DNA from: JACJYC01 sp964558465
GTDB taxonomy: Bacteria > Bacteroidota > Bacteroidia > Chitinophagales > Saprospiraceae
Length of the DNA: 9,109 bases
Direction: 5' to 3'
Assembly: GCA_964558465.1 (NCBI GenBank)
Contig: CAZLEF010000137.1
Coordinates: forward strand, 1 to 9,109
Below, piece by piece: positions 1-6,493 of the stretch; the stretch's first letter is position 1, and each line of letters starts with the position of its first letter. The notes under the pieces were generated by a model. The model ran no database searches and had not been told where the DNA came from. It worked only from the letters and a program-made list of their open reading frames with translations. The translations under genes were made by a program, and so were the position numbers.

Positions 1-54
1 CTCTCTCACCTCTCTCACCTCTCTCACCTCTCTCACCTCTCTCACCTCTCTCAC
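1..54. repeat. (CTCTCTCAC)6 tandem array at the left edge
   Basis: Six perfect head-to-tail copies of the 9-bp word CTCTCTCAC fill the first 54 bases and then break into unique sequence. The array is cut by the window edge, so its true length and any facing partner array are unknown. It is all pyrimidine apart from one A per unit, and resembles the pyrimidine-rich spacer at 3133-3216. It lies upstream of the LEA-like gene and shows no coding potential of its own. Confidence 0.95.
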
Positions 55-182
55 CCTTCATGCTGAGCGCAGCCGAAGCACCCACTCCGCCGACTTTTCC
101 CCCCATTTTATCGAACAAATCCTTCAAACTATCAAAAAAAAATCGTAACTTGGTTGCTTTAAAGAACCTAAATCAAAAGACC

Positions 183-1223
183 ATGGGATTCATGAATGAT
201 ATGAAAAAACTGCTCTTCGGCGCCAAAGCGGTCACCAAATCCGCCGCCGATAAAGCAGTGGAAACCGGAAAAGAAGTCGGCGAAGAAATCGTCGAAAAAT
301 CTTCCGAATTGTACCATAAGGCCAAGGATAAAGCCGGCGAACTTGCCGAAACCGCCAAAGAAAAAGCTTCCGACCTCTGGGATAAAACCAAAGACAAGGC
401 AGAAGATCTGGGTGAAAAAGCCCGCGACCTGGCAGGCGACCTGAAGGAAAAAGCCACCCATCTCTGGGAAGACAGCTCCATCGTCCGCGAGTCGGTCAAC
501 GAAGCCGCCAAGGAAGAAGGCGAACTTTTGTACGGCGCCACCGAAAAGGCCAGCGATACCATCAAAGGCTCTGCCGACACCCTCGGCGAAAAAGCCCTTC
601 ATACCGCTGAAAAAGTGGGCGGAAAGGTCATGGATGTTGCCGAAAACCTGGGCGAAAAGATCTTTGACGCCTCCGAGAAAGTGGGCGGCAAAGTGATGAC
701 TGTGGCGGAAGACCTGGGCGAAAAACTACACGATGTCGGCGAAAATGTCTGGGAAAAAGCCAAAGAACTCGGCGGCCAGGTCAAAGGCAAGGTCGAGGAT
801 CTGATGGGTAAAGCGGAAACTGCGGCCGAAATCGAGGCCAAAAAAGAAGCCGCTACCCTGGATGATACCATCAAAAGGGCCGAAAAACTCGGCAAGGATA
901 TCGAAGATCGCGCCCGCGAATCCGAAAGCCGCTTCAAAGGCGAATCTACCTCAACCAGCGCCGACGACAACCTTCTGGGCAAACACGAGAGTTTCTTCGA
1001 CCGCGCCAAACGGTTCGCCGACGGGGATTACCAGATGAAGGGTAAACCCGCCACGCCTCCGCCTTCGTCCGAAGAAGATGAACCTACTCTCGAACTCAAA
1101 CCCATCGACGAGATCAAACCCAAACCCAAAAAGGAAGGGAACGTCCCTGGGTTTGACGACAAAGACGGCGACGGAAACGAACTCATCGACGACGCAGAGA
1201 TCGATGAGGGAGATGATAAGTAG
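183..1223 (+). CDS. LEA-like amphipathic-helix repeat protein with EF-hand-like acidic tail
   Basis: The product is 346 residues, very rich in Lys, Glu, Ala and Asp, with no signal peptide or membrane segment, so it is probably cytoplasmic. Residues 46-89 are four 11-residue units of the type KAKDKAGELAE, the periodicity of group-3 late-embryogenesis-abundant (LEA) proteins. Residues 134-199 are three 22-residue units beginning LGEK, the first two sharing EKVGGKVM. Proline-rich and acidic sequence follows, and residues 326-337 (DKDGDGNELIDD) match an EF-hand-type calcium loop with Asp at positions 1, 3, 5 and 12. LEA-like proteins are associated with desiccation or osmotic protection; that role is inferred here. 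The frame is open back to an ATG at 60, but the extra 41 residues are proline-rich and unlike the rest, and lie just after the tandem array, so ATG 183 is preferred; 192 and 201 are alternatives. A weak TAnnTTTG-like element (TAACTTGG) lies at 146-153. I do not recognise a specific named gene. Confidence 0.85.
   Translation: MGFMNDMKKLLFGAKAVTKSAADKAVETGKEVGEEIVEKSSELYHKAKDKAGELAETAKEKASDLWDKTKDKAEDLGEKARDLAGDLKEKATHLWEDSSIVRESVNEAAKEEGELLYGATEKASDTIKGSADTLGEKALHTAEKVGGKVMDVAENLGEKIFDASEKVGGKVMTVAEDLGEKLHDVGENVWEKAKELGGQVKGKVEDLMGKAETAAEIEAKKEAATLDDTIKRAEKLGKDIEDRARESESRFKGESTSTSADDNLLGKHESFFDRAKRFADGDYQMKGKPATPPPSSEEDEPTLELKPIDEIKPKPKKEGNVPGFDDKDGDGNELIDDAEIDEGDDK
582..779 (+). repeat. Three 66-bp intragenic repeats encoding 22-residue units
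   Basis: Within the LEA-like gene, codons 134-155, 156-177 and 178-199 align as three consecutive 22-residue units, each starting LGEK. The first two are close at the protein level (both contain EKVGGKVM and end VAEN or VAED) and the third is diverged. Twenty-two residues is twice the 11-residue period seen earlier in the protein, consistent with growth by tandem duplication of a helical unit. Confidence 0.8.
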
Positions 1224-1229
1224 TGTTTG

Positions 1230-1263
1230 AGTTGGCTCCAAAGGTACTTCTTTGGAGCCAACT
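1230..1263. terminator. Strong hairpin between convergent genes, likely bidirectional terminator
   Basis: A perfect 14-bp inverted repeat, AGTTGGCTCCAAAG at 1230-1243 and its complement at 1250-1263, encloses a 6-base loop (GTACTT). It begins 7 bases after the stop of the LEA-like gene and lies 50 bases beyond the stop of the convergent gene ending at 1313, the position expected for a shared terminator. Neither side is followed by a clean run of T, so the mechanism is uncertain, but stem length and placement are persuasive. Confidence 0.75.
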
Positions 1264-1312
1264 TCTACCCGTCATAACAAAAGCACCGGCGAAGGTGAAC
1301 CGCTCCCCCGTT

Positions 1313-2323
1313 TTATTTCAACATCAACTCCGTAAACCGGCGCTCGCCCCCACTGCGCTCTATACATAAAAAATAAAAACCTCCTGGCAATTGAGCCGGA
1401 AGTCTGATCTCGAAAGCCGGGTTATTGTTTTCCACCCGGAGTTCGACTTCCTGGCCAAGGGCGTTCAGAAGCCGGAAAACAGGCGTTTCCGTTTCATTTT
1501 CCAGAACGATCGTGAACCGGTCAACTGCCGGGTTCGGAAACAAAGTTATTCTTTCGTCTCCGGCTCTGAAACGGACGGCAATTGCAGCAGAAACCGTTGA
1601 ATGTCCGTCATAATCCACTTGCCTCAACCGGTAATAGTTGACGCCTGGTCTGGGGGTTTTGTGCACAAAATCATAATCGAGGACTACCTCCGAATTGCCG
1701 GCGCCGGCGATTTTGGAAAGTGCTTCGAATCGCCTGCCGTCTACGCTGTGTTCTACCAAAAAATAATCGTTGCCGACCTCCGAAGCGGTCCGCCAGGAAA
1801 GGTGAACGGATTCGTTTTTTTGTTTGCCTTCAAAACGGATCAATTCAACCGGCAAAAGCCCGAAGATAGAAACGCCGCCGGCGCCGTTGATCTCCGCAAA
1901 GGAAAATGGTGAACCCGGCTGGCCATCGTTGCATTCCCCAATGGTAATGCTTCCAAAATTCAGCAATTTGTTGCTGTTGCACCCCGATCGAACATCAAGG
2001 CCGCCGCCGTTAATGATCAGCAACACGGCAGTACCCGGTAAAGTCAGGGTCGTATTCTGGTTGCTGGCCCATTGAATAATGCCGCCGTCCAGGGTGATCT
2101 GCGTGATCCCCGACGCGCTCAGATCGTAATCTGCATCCATGTTGATGGTTCCGGTGATGACAATTTCCGTCTCCCCGGGGCATAAGGATTCGATCGGCAA
2201 ATCGCTTGCATTGTGAATACCTGAAAGTGTACAGGCCGCATTCAGCATTAAACCCAGTGGATGGGATAAGATCAGCAAAACAAAAAAAGCCTTGCCTTGC
2301 AGGAAAGTGTAAATTTTTCTCAT
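1313..2323 (-). CDS. Secreted surface protein with T9SS type A C-terminal sorting domain
   Basis: The product is 336 residues. It starts with a signal peptide (MRK, then a hydrophobic stretch to about residue 29, probable cleavage near LNA/AC), so it enters the periplasm through Sec. Residues 31-155 are a Cys-containing, beta-rich region (Cys 31, 48, 115, 131) of unknown function, with short strand-like repeats such as ITGTINMDADYDL that could form a small beta-helix or adhesin-like fold. Residues 158-252 (from LPVELIRFEG to YRLRQVDYDG) form a fibronectin-III-like module common before T9SS tails in this phylum. Residues 259-336 are the sorting domain: LFPNPAVDRFTI, then LLNALGQEV, then LPGGFYFLCIERSGG and a final LMLK. 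Such tails direct crossing of the outer membrane by T9SS and surface attachment or release. It converges on the LEA-like gene and has its own promoter at 2352-2386. No enzymatic motif was recognised; adhesion or a structural role is a guess. Confidence 0.9.
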   Translation of the reverse strand: MRKIYTFLQGKAFFVLLILSHPLGLMLNAACTLSGIHNASDLPIESLCPGETEIVITGTINMDADYDLSASGITQITLDGGIIQWASNQNTTLTLPGTAVLLIINGGGLDVRSGCNSNKLLNFGSITIGECNDGQPGSPFSFAEINGAGGVSIFGLLPVELIRFEGKQKNESVHLSWRTASEVGNDYFLVEHSVDGRRFEALSKIAGAGNSEVVLDYDFVHKTPRPGVNYYRLRQVDYDGHSTVSAAIAVRFRAGDERITLFPNPAVDRFTIVLENETETPVFRLLNALGQEVELRVENNNPAFEIRLPAQLPGGFYFLCIERSGGERRFTELMLK

Positions 2324-2351
2324 AGTATTGTTGTTTAGTGTTTAGTAATTA

Positions 2352-2386
2352 CAAATATAAGAAAAAAATCGACATTTTGTCACAAA
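2352..2386 (-). promoter_or_regulatory. Bacteroidota-type promoter for the T9SS cargo gene
   Basis: On the minus strand a perfect TAnnTTTG minus-7 element (TATATTTG) occupies 2359-2352, and a TTTG minus-33 element lies at 2386-2383, separated by 23 bases, within the range known for Bacteroidota primary-sigma promoters. It lies 28 bases upstream of the start codon at 2323, giving a short leader with no clear Shine-Dalgarno sequence, which is normal for the phylum. The minus-33 element is only 12 bases from the start of the divergent NUDIX gene, so the two genes may affect each other's transcription. Confidence 0.75.
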
Positions 2387-2398
2387 CCTGATTTGTAA

Positions 2399-2956
2399 AT
2401 GGCTCGCACACAACCCAATTGGCAAAAAATTCGCTCCGAACCCGGACCCGACCTCAAACTGTTCCGCGCCCGCTTCGACTGGATGCGCAACCCGCGCAAC
2501 GGCAAAGATGAAAGGATGATCGTCCTCACAGGCGCCGATTCGGTCAATGTCGTGGCCCTCACCCCGGCCGGGGAAATGCTTTTTGTCCGCCAATACCGTT
2601 TTGGCATCGAGGATTATACCCTGGAACTGCCGGGCGGAATCGTCGATTCCGGCGAGGACCCCGGTATGGCGGCCCGGAGGGAACTGGCCGAAGAAACCGG
2701 CTTCACCGCCATGGAATGGACACCTCTTGGCAAAGTGGCTTCCAACCCGGTATTCATGGACTCGTACATCCACCACTGGCTCGCCAAAGGTGTGCAAATG
2801 ACCCAGGACCTGGTGCTGGACGACGGCGAAGAAGTGGAAACGGTCCTGCTTTCACTGGCAGAAACACGCAGGATGTTGTTTGCAGGCGAGTTCCAGCATC
2901 CGCATACGGTGAATGCGCTGCTGCTGTATTTTGGAGACCAGACCAATGGGAAATAA
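2399..2956 (+). CDS. NUDIX hydrolase, ADP-ribose pyrophosphatase-like
   Basis: The product is 185 residues, a usual length for a single-domain NUDIX enzyme. The full NUDIX box Gx5Ex7REUxEExGU is present at residues 80-102: G80, then E86, then REL at 94-96, then EE at 98-99 and GF at 101-102. The Glu residues bind the catalytic divalent metals. The sequence before the box (VALTPAGEMLFVRQYRFGIEDYTLELPGG) is typical of the ADP-ribose/sugar-nucleotide pyrophosphatase branch, which splits ADP-ribose to AMP and ribose-5-phosphate. The exact substrate cannot be fixed by reading; ADP-ribose and GDP-mannose are the likeliest. No signal peptide is present, so it is cytoplasmic. ATG 2399 is the first start in frame and is only 75 bases from the divergent start at 2323. 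I could not find a convincing TAnnTTTG element on this strand. It appears to be a single-gene unit ended by the hairpin at 3010-3060. Confidence 0.93.
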   Translation: MARTQPNWQKIRSEPGPDLKLFRARFDWMRNPRNGKDERMIVLTGADSVNVVALTPAGEMLFVRQYRFGIEDYTLELPGGIVDSGEDPGMAARRELAEETGFTAMEWTPLGKVASNPVFMDSYIHHWLAKGVQMTQDLVLDDGEEVETVLLSLAETRRMLFAGEFQHPHTVNALLLYFGDQTNGK

Positions 2957-3009
2957 TTCGCCAGTCTGCTCCCAAAGGAGTCCCTGTGGGACAGGCAGCC
3001 CCTTTAAGT

Positions 3010-3060
3010 TCATCCCGAATCCTGGACTATGCCAAAATTCGGGATGACTCCTGTTTTTTT
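3010..3060 (+). terminator. Rho-independent-like terminator after the NUDIX gene
   Basis: An 11-bp perfect inverted repeat (TCATCCCGAAT at 3010-3020, complement at 3037-3047) encloses a 16-base loop. Six bases later there is a run of seven T (3054-3060), and T-rich sequence continues. AGGAGTC near 2977-2983 can also pair with GACTCCT around 3046-3052, so an alternative larger fold is possible. The position, 53 bases after the NUDIX stop, fits termination of that transcript. The gap between stem and T run is longer than ideal. Confidence 0.55.
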
Positions 3061-3080
3061 CTTTTGTGGTCTTTTGTGGT
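3061..3080. repeat. Direct repeat (CTTTTGTGGT)2
   Basis: Two perfect adjacent copies of the 10-bp word CTTTTGTGGT follow directly after the T run of the terminator. The sequence then becomes A-rich. No gene covers it, and I see no function for it beyond being part of the non-coding spacer. Confidence 0.85.
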
Positions 3081-3132
3081 TAAAAGCAAAAAACCAAAAA
3101 GTCATATATTTTATAAAAAATTATGCGTTTGC

Positions 3133-3216
3133 CCTGCCCTATCCCTCAGTCCCCCGATCTCCCCGTCCCTCCAGTCTCCCCATCTCCATATCTCACAGTC
3201 TCCCACTCTCCCACCC
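3133..3216. repeat. Degenerate pyrimidine-rich repeat tract
   Basis: About 84 bases are almost entirely C and T with scattered A and G, built from diverged words such as CAGTCTCCC, CATCTCC and CACTCTCCC of roughly 8-9 bp. The tract runs up to the stop codon of porQ at 3217. It looks like an old, degraded relative of the clean 9-bp array at 1-54. The rest of the 2957-3216 spacer holds only the terminator, the 10-bp direct repeat and A/T-rich sequence; I see no small gene in it. Confidence 0.7.
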
Positions 3217-4269
3217 TCACCTGAACTCCCTGAAATTCGTCGCAATACTGATCTGCGTAGCCCCGCCCGCCAGATGGTAATTAGCGCGTCCGAAATCGAT
3301 GCGGAACCGGTTGATCTTGAAGCCGGCGCCGAAAGAAAATCCGGCCAGGCTGCGCAGGTTTTCGATGGACAATTCCTTTTTCATCAGGTGATTGTAACCG
3401 AACCGGAGCCTGAAATTTTCCCTTTTCCCAAGCAGGAATTCGCCGCTGAAAATAAAATGCCGGAAGAAATTGTCGAAAAATTTGGCGGCAGCGCTTTGTT
3501 CGGTCTGAAAATCGCCGAGGAAGATGGTTTCATCCTCCGCGTTGGGGTCGTCGTAACGGATGCTCCACTGGTCGAAATGGTGGTAAACAACTGAAAAACG
3601 GAAGGGCAAATGTTCGAGTTTTTTGGACAATCCCACCTGCATCTCAAACGGTACTCGTTCAAAATTTCCCTCCCGGTAGGGGGTCAGCTGGCCGCCGATA
3701 TGCCGGAATAATACGGAAAAAGTAAAACGTCTGGACGTATCCGCATACGTGAAGGCCAGATCGGCCAAAAGCCCCATAGAGTTGTAACTTTCCAGTTGGG
3801 AGGTGATCCATTTGATATTGGCGCCGACGGTCAGCCGGTCATAAGCCTGAAAGCCGCCGCCCAGCGCTACGGCGTAATCGGCGGCTTTAAAAATGCCCTG
3901 GTTGGTCCCCAGTTCATCGGTAGCGTCAAACGTGCCGTAATTGGCAAATTGTACCCCAAACTGGAACGTACTCCGCCATTTGGCGACCTCATGGGCATAG
4001 GCCGCGTAACCGGCGCCCGCCCCGTCCATCAGAAAATTATAGTTGAATCCGATCTGCTGGTGCATGCTCCGGTTGAGCAGCGCCGGATTGGCGTACCCGA
4101 GGTTGACATCGTCGTCCTGCACCGTGATCAGATTCCCCCCCAGTGCAGATACCCTGGCGGATACCGGCAATTCAAGGAAAGAATACACCTGCCTGCCGCC
4201 CAACTGAGCTTCGAGGGCGGAGGCCCAGATCAAACAGAAAGTGAACGCGAGGGGTAGGGTTTTTATCAT
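3217..4269 (-). CDS. porQ: Type IX secretion system protein PorQ
   Basis: The product is 350 residues, the usual length for PorQ. Residues 1-21 are a signal peptide with a good cleavage site (LEA before QLGG). The mature start reads QVYSFLELPVSARVSALGGN, then DDDVNLGYANPALLN, the hallmark opening of the PorQ/PorV-like outer-membrane beta-barrel family, and HLPFRFSVVYHHFDQWSIRYDDPN at about 220-243 is another conserved PorQ stretch. In Porphyromonas gingivalis PorQ is one of the outer-membrane attachment proteins with PorU, PorV and PorZ that process T9SS cargo and anchor it to lipopolysaccharide; it anchors PorZ. It is the third minus-strand gene after ugd and the MORN lipoprotein. Its start codon is one base from a 55-bp array of the word GTTGATTC, so its leader is repeat DNA with no visible promoter or ribosome-binding site. 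Transcription is probably from upstream. No other T9SS component is in view. Confidence 0.92.
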   Translation of the reverse strand: MIKTLPLAFTFCLIWASALEAQLGGRQVYSFLELPVSARVSALGGNLITVQDDDVNLGYANPALLNRSMHQQIGFNYNFLMDGAGAGYAAYAHEVAKWRSTFQFGVQFANYGTFDATDELGTNQGIFKAADYAVALGGGFQAYDRLTVGANIKWITSQLESYNSMGLLADLAFTYADTSRRFTFSVLFRHIGGQLTPYREGNFERVPFEMQVGLSKKLEHLPFRFSVVYHHFDQWSIRYDDPNAEDETIFLGDFQTEQSAAAKFFDNFFRHFIFSGEFLLGKRENFRLRFGYNHLMKKELSIENLRSLAGFSFGAGFKINRFRIDFGRANYHLAGGATQISIATNFREFR

Positions 4270-4270
4270 T

Positions 4271-4326
4271 GTTGATTCGTTGATTCGTTGATTCGTTGAT
4301 TCGTTGATTCGTTGATTCGTTGATTT
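4271..4326. repeat. (GTTGATTC)6.9 tandem array abutting the porQ start
   Basis: Six perfect copies of the 8-bp word GTTGATTC (4271-4318) plus a seventh with the last base changed to T (4319-4326). On the porQ strand the unit reads GAATCAAC and the array ends one base before the ATG. Perfect copies of a short unit suggest recent expansion or active slippage. Confidence 0.97.
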
Positions 4327-4373
4327 GAAACGGAAAGCCTCAGATCAACAAATCAACAAATAAACGAATAAAC
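4295..4373. repeat. Imperfect inverted repeat between the MORN gene and porQ
   Basis: Bases 4344-4373 are four degenerate 8-bp words (ATCAAC, AAATCAAC, AAATAAAC, GAATAAAC) facing the GTTGATTC array. Aligned against 4295-4324 they pair at 26 of 30 positions with a 19-base loop (4325-4343). The arms start within two bases of the MORN gene stop at 4375, and three further array copies stay unpaired before the porQ ATG. As RNA this could be an AU-rich hairpin between the two genes; it could attenuate or stabilise the message, but no function is shown. Confidence 0.8.
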
Positions 4374-4374
4374 A

Positions 4375-5058
4375 CTACTCCACCCCCGGCGCCTTCCAGA
4401 TCGTCCGGCAGACGCCGTGCTGGCAGTTCATCGTTTTGACCAGTTCTCCGGCTTCATTGAACATTTTCAGCAGGCCGTGTTCATTGTCTCCCTTCATATA
4501 GAAACCTTCGGTTTTGAGGTTCCCGTTGGTATAATACTCCTTGAACGGCCCGTTTTCTTCATTGTCCTGGAAGGTAACAATTTCCATCAATTCACCGGTT
4601 TCATAATACTTTTTCACCTCTCCTTCCATTACATTATTGGAATAATTGGCCAATAACTCGATTTTCCCGCCCGGATAATAGACCCTGTAGGGCCCGTGAA
4701 AGCGCCCCCGGCTGTAAGTTTCCACCACGTTGGTATCGCCGGTTTCTTCAAAAAAAAGCACCCGGAGACCGTTCAGCGTGTCGTTCTCGTATTGGGCCTG
4801 TTCCAGCAAGCGCCCTTCCTTGTCGAATTTGGAAAAGATCCCCTGCCGTGCATAATCGTTTTTCCGGCGGGAATACCGCTCCAGGTTGCCGTAGTCATCC
4901 TCCCGTTCCACCGTTTCGGTCATGGCCTCGTCGTCCATAAAGGCATTCGGATTTTTTTGTCCGGCGTCGCTGTTGTTGCAGGCGACGAGGCCCATCAATG
5001 CAACCCCAGCCAGGAGGCTGAGTGCGGAAACGAGCGTTGAGATCCTGTTTATCATCAT
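4375..5058 (-). CDS. MORN-repeat (YwqK-like) lipoprotein
   Basis: The product is 227 residues. Residues 1-26 are a lipoprotein signal peptide ending in a good lipobox (LVAC), making Cys27 the lipidated residue. A flexible acidic region follows to about residue 70. From about 74 to 211 come five or six imperfect units of about 23 residues with the MORN_2 pattern, for example GRFHGPYRVYYPGGKIELLANY and GPFKEYYTNGNLKTEGFY. A short tail holds two Cys (212, 217). In databases such proteins are often called YwqK-family antitoxins, but no toxin gene is nearby and this member is an envelope lipoprotein; proteins of this form are common and uncharacterised in Bacteroidota. It lies 49 bases after ugd on the same strand and 105 bases before porQ, so co-transcription with both is plausible. 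Two adjacent ATG codons (5058, 5055) could each be the start. Its molecular function is unknown. Confidence 0.88.
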   Translation of the reverse strand: MMINRISTLVSALSLLAGVALMGLVACNNSDAGQKNPNAFMDDEAMTETVEREDDYGNLERYSRRKNDYARQGIFSKFDKEGRLLEQAQYENDTLNGLRVLFFEETGDTNVVETYSRGRFHGPYRVYYPGGKIELLANYSNNVMEGEVKKYYETGELMEIVTFQDNEENGPFKEYYTNGNLKTEGFYMKGDNEHGLLKMFNEAGELVKTMNCQHGVCRTIWKAPGVE

Positions 5059-5107
5059 GCCAGGTTTATCTTTGACAAAACGAAATAATTAAAATTTACG
5101 TGCATCA

Positions 5108-6448
5108 TTAACGCTCAATTGACGAAGATACGGCATTGGAGACCCGCTCGCGACCGATACTTTCGTAATAAAAGCCGCCCTCGCGCATGCGGTCAAGGTC
5201 GTACAAGTTGCGGCCGTCGAAGATCACAGGCGCGTTCATCAGCTCCTTCATCACCTGGAAGCTGGGCGTGCGAAATACGCTCCATTCCGTAACGATCGCC
5301 AGGGCGTCGGCGCCGATCAGGGTTTCGTACTGATCCCCTGCCAACTGGATCCGGTCGCCGTAGATTGCGCCGGCATTAGCCATGGCCTCCGGGTCAAATG
5401 CCTTGATTCTTGCCCCGGCTTCCAGCAACCGGTCGATGATATACAAGGCAGGCGCTTCGCGGATATCGTCGGTATTGGGTTTGAAGGCCAATCCCCAGAC
5501 GGCGATGGTTTTGCCTGCCAGGTCGCCATCAAAAAAATGCCGGATCTTTTCAGCCAGGACAACACGCTGTTGATCATTCACCTCGAGTACAGCGTGCAGG
5601 AGGTGGAAGGGATAGTTGTGGTCCTGCGCCGTTTTAGCGAGCGCCTTGACATCCTTGGGAAAACAACTGCCCCCAAATCCGACACCCGGAAAAAGGAATC
5701 GTTTGCCGATGCGGGTATCCGAACCGATGCCCAGCCGGACCTGGTCGACATTTGCCCCTACCCTTTCGCAGAGGTTGGCGATCTCGTTCATAAAGGTGAT
5801 TCGGGTGGCCAGGTAGGCGTTGCCGGCGTATTTGGTCATTTCCGCTGAACGCTCATCCATGAACAGGATGGGGTTGCCCTGGCGGACAAACGGGTCATAT
5901 AATTCCTGCATCACTTTTTTGGCCCTTTCGGATTGCAGGCCCACAACAACCCGGTCGGGTTTCATAAAATCCTCCACCGCTACGCCTTCCCGCAAAAATT
6001 CCGGGTTGGACACCACGTCAAACAACTCGGGATCGAGGTTTTTAGCCAGGATGGCCGCCACTTTTTCTGCCGTACCGACCGGAACGGTGCTTTTGTCCAC
6101 GATCACCTTATAATCGTGGATGAGCTGCGACAAGTTTTCGGCAACCCCCAGAATATAGGAAAGGTCGGCCGATCCGTCAGCGCCGGGAGGGGTGGGCAAT
6201 GCAAGAAAAATGACCTTCGCCTGCGCAACGGCTTCGGCCAGATTGGTGGTGAAATGCAGACGCCCCTGACGGGTATTCCGCTCGAACAAAGCTTCCAGTC
6301 CGGGTTCATAAATGGTGATCTCGCCCTTTTTCAGGCGGCGAACCTTGTCTTCATCCACATCCACGCAAATTACGTTATTGCCTGTTTCAGAAAAACAAGT
6401 GCCGGTAACCAACCCGACATAACCTGTGCCTACTACTGCGATATCCAT
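5108..6448 (-). CDS. ugd: UDP-glucose 6-dehydrogenase
   Basis: The product is 446 residues, typical for bacterial Ugd. It oxidises UDP-glucose to UDP-glucuronate with two NAD+, supplying surface polysaccharide and lipopolysaccharide synthesis in the cytoplasm. The N-terminal Rossmann motif GTGYVG is at residues 7-12, with the acidic VDVDEDKV that binds the NAD ribose after it. The central helix has MTKYAGNAYLATRI with Lys206 and Asn210, and the active-site motif GFGGSCFPKD gives the nucleophile Cys262 with Lys265 and Asp266. The C-terminal UDP-binding domain includes GLAFKPNTDDIREAP at 319-333 and FDGRNLYD near 410-417. All key residues are present, so it should be active. GDP-mannose dehydrogenase and UDP-ManNAc dehydrogenase belong to the same superfamily, but the motifs fit Ugd best. 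It heads the minus-strand run ugd, MORN lipoprotein, porQ. Its upstream side is the 7-bp repeat array beginning 10 bases before its start; no clear promoter was found. Confidence 0.95.
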   Translation of the reverse strand: MDIAVVGTGYVGLVTGTCFSETGNNVICVDVDEDKVRRLKKGEITIYEPGLEALFERNTRQGRLHFTTNLAEAVAQAKVIFLALPTPPGADGSADLSYILGVAENLSQLIHDYKVIVDKSTVPVGTAEKVAAILAKNLDPELFDVVSNPEFLREGVAVEDFMKPDRVVVGLQSERAKKVMQELYDPFVRQGNPILFMDERSAEMTKYAGNAYLATRITFMNEIANLCERVGANVDQVRLGIGSDTRIGKRFLFPGVGFGGSCFPKDVKALAKTAQDHNYPFHLLHAVLEVNDQQRVVLAEKIRHFFDGDLAGKTIAVWGLAFKPNTDDIREAPALYIIDRLLEAGARIKAFDPEAMANAGAIYGDRIQLAGDQYETLIGADALAIVTEWSVFRTPSFQVMKELMNAPVIFDGRNLYDLDRMREGGFYYESIGRERVSNAVSSSIER

Positions 6449-6458
6449 ACTTTTTTTT

Positions 6459-6493
6459 GGTTGACGGTTGACAGCCTACGGTTGACGGTTGAC
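6459..6493. repeat. (GGTTGAC) 7-bp array, five units, left arm
   Basis: Five consecutive 7-bp units: GGTTGAC twice, a degenerate AGCCTAC, then GGTTGAC twice. The array begins 10 bases upstream of the ugd start codon and faces the complementary array at 6540-6588. Confidence 0.92.

Noticed and set aside
61..81. Possible dispersed element around TGCTGAGCGCAGCCGAAGCA
   Set aside because: Only a 4-bp stem (GCTG/CAGC) is visible and there is no second copy in the window, so a repeat family cannot be supported from this sequence.
60..182. Upstream extension of the LEA-like gene from ATG 60
   Set aside because: The extra 41 residues are proline- and serine-rich, unlike the Lys/Glu repeats after ATG 183, and the DNA begins right after a tandem array. 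The open frame is more likely chance.
168..602. Long Phe- and Gly-rich open frames antisense to the LEA-like gene
   Set aside because: They mirror the Lys/Glu-rich codons (AAA and GAA read as TTT and TTC on the other strand) and have no independent start context or homology signal.
2716..3594. A 292-codon plus-strand open frame spanning the NUDIX 3' end and antisense to porQ
   Set aside because: It overlaps two well-supported genes, its middle is translated pyrimidine-rich repeat DNA, and it lacks any recognisable domain.
4271..4326. CRISPR array
   Set aside because: The units are 8 bp and contiguous without spacers, and no cas gene is near. The same applies to the arrays at 1-54, 6459-6588 and 8950-9109.
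4375..5058. Toxin-antitoxin pair based on the YwqK antitoxin name
   Set aside because: The protein is a lipid-anchored MORN-repeat lipoprotein, and neither flanking gene (ugd, porQ) is a toxin.
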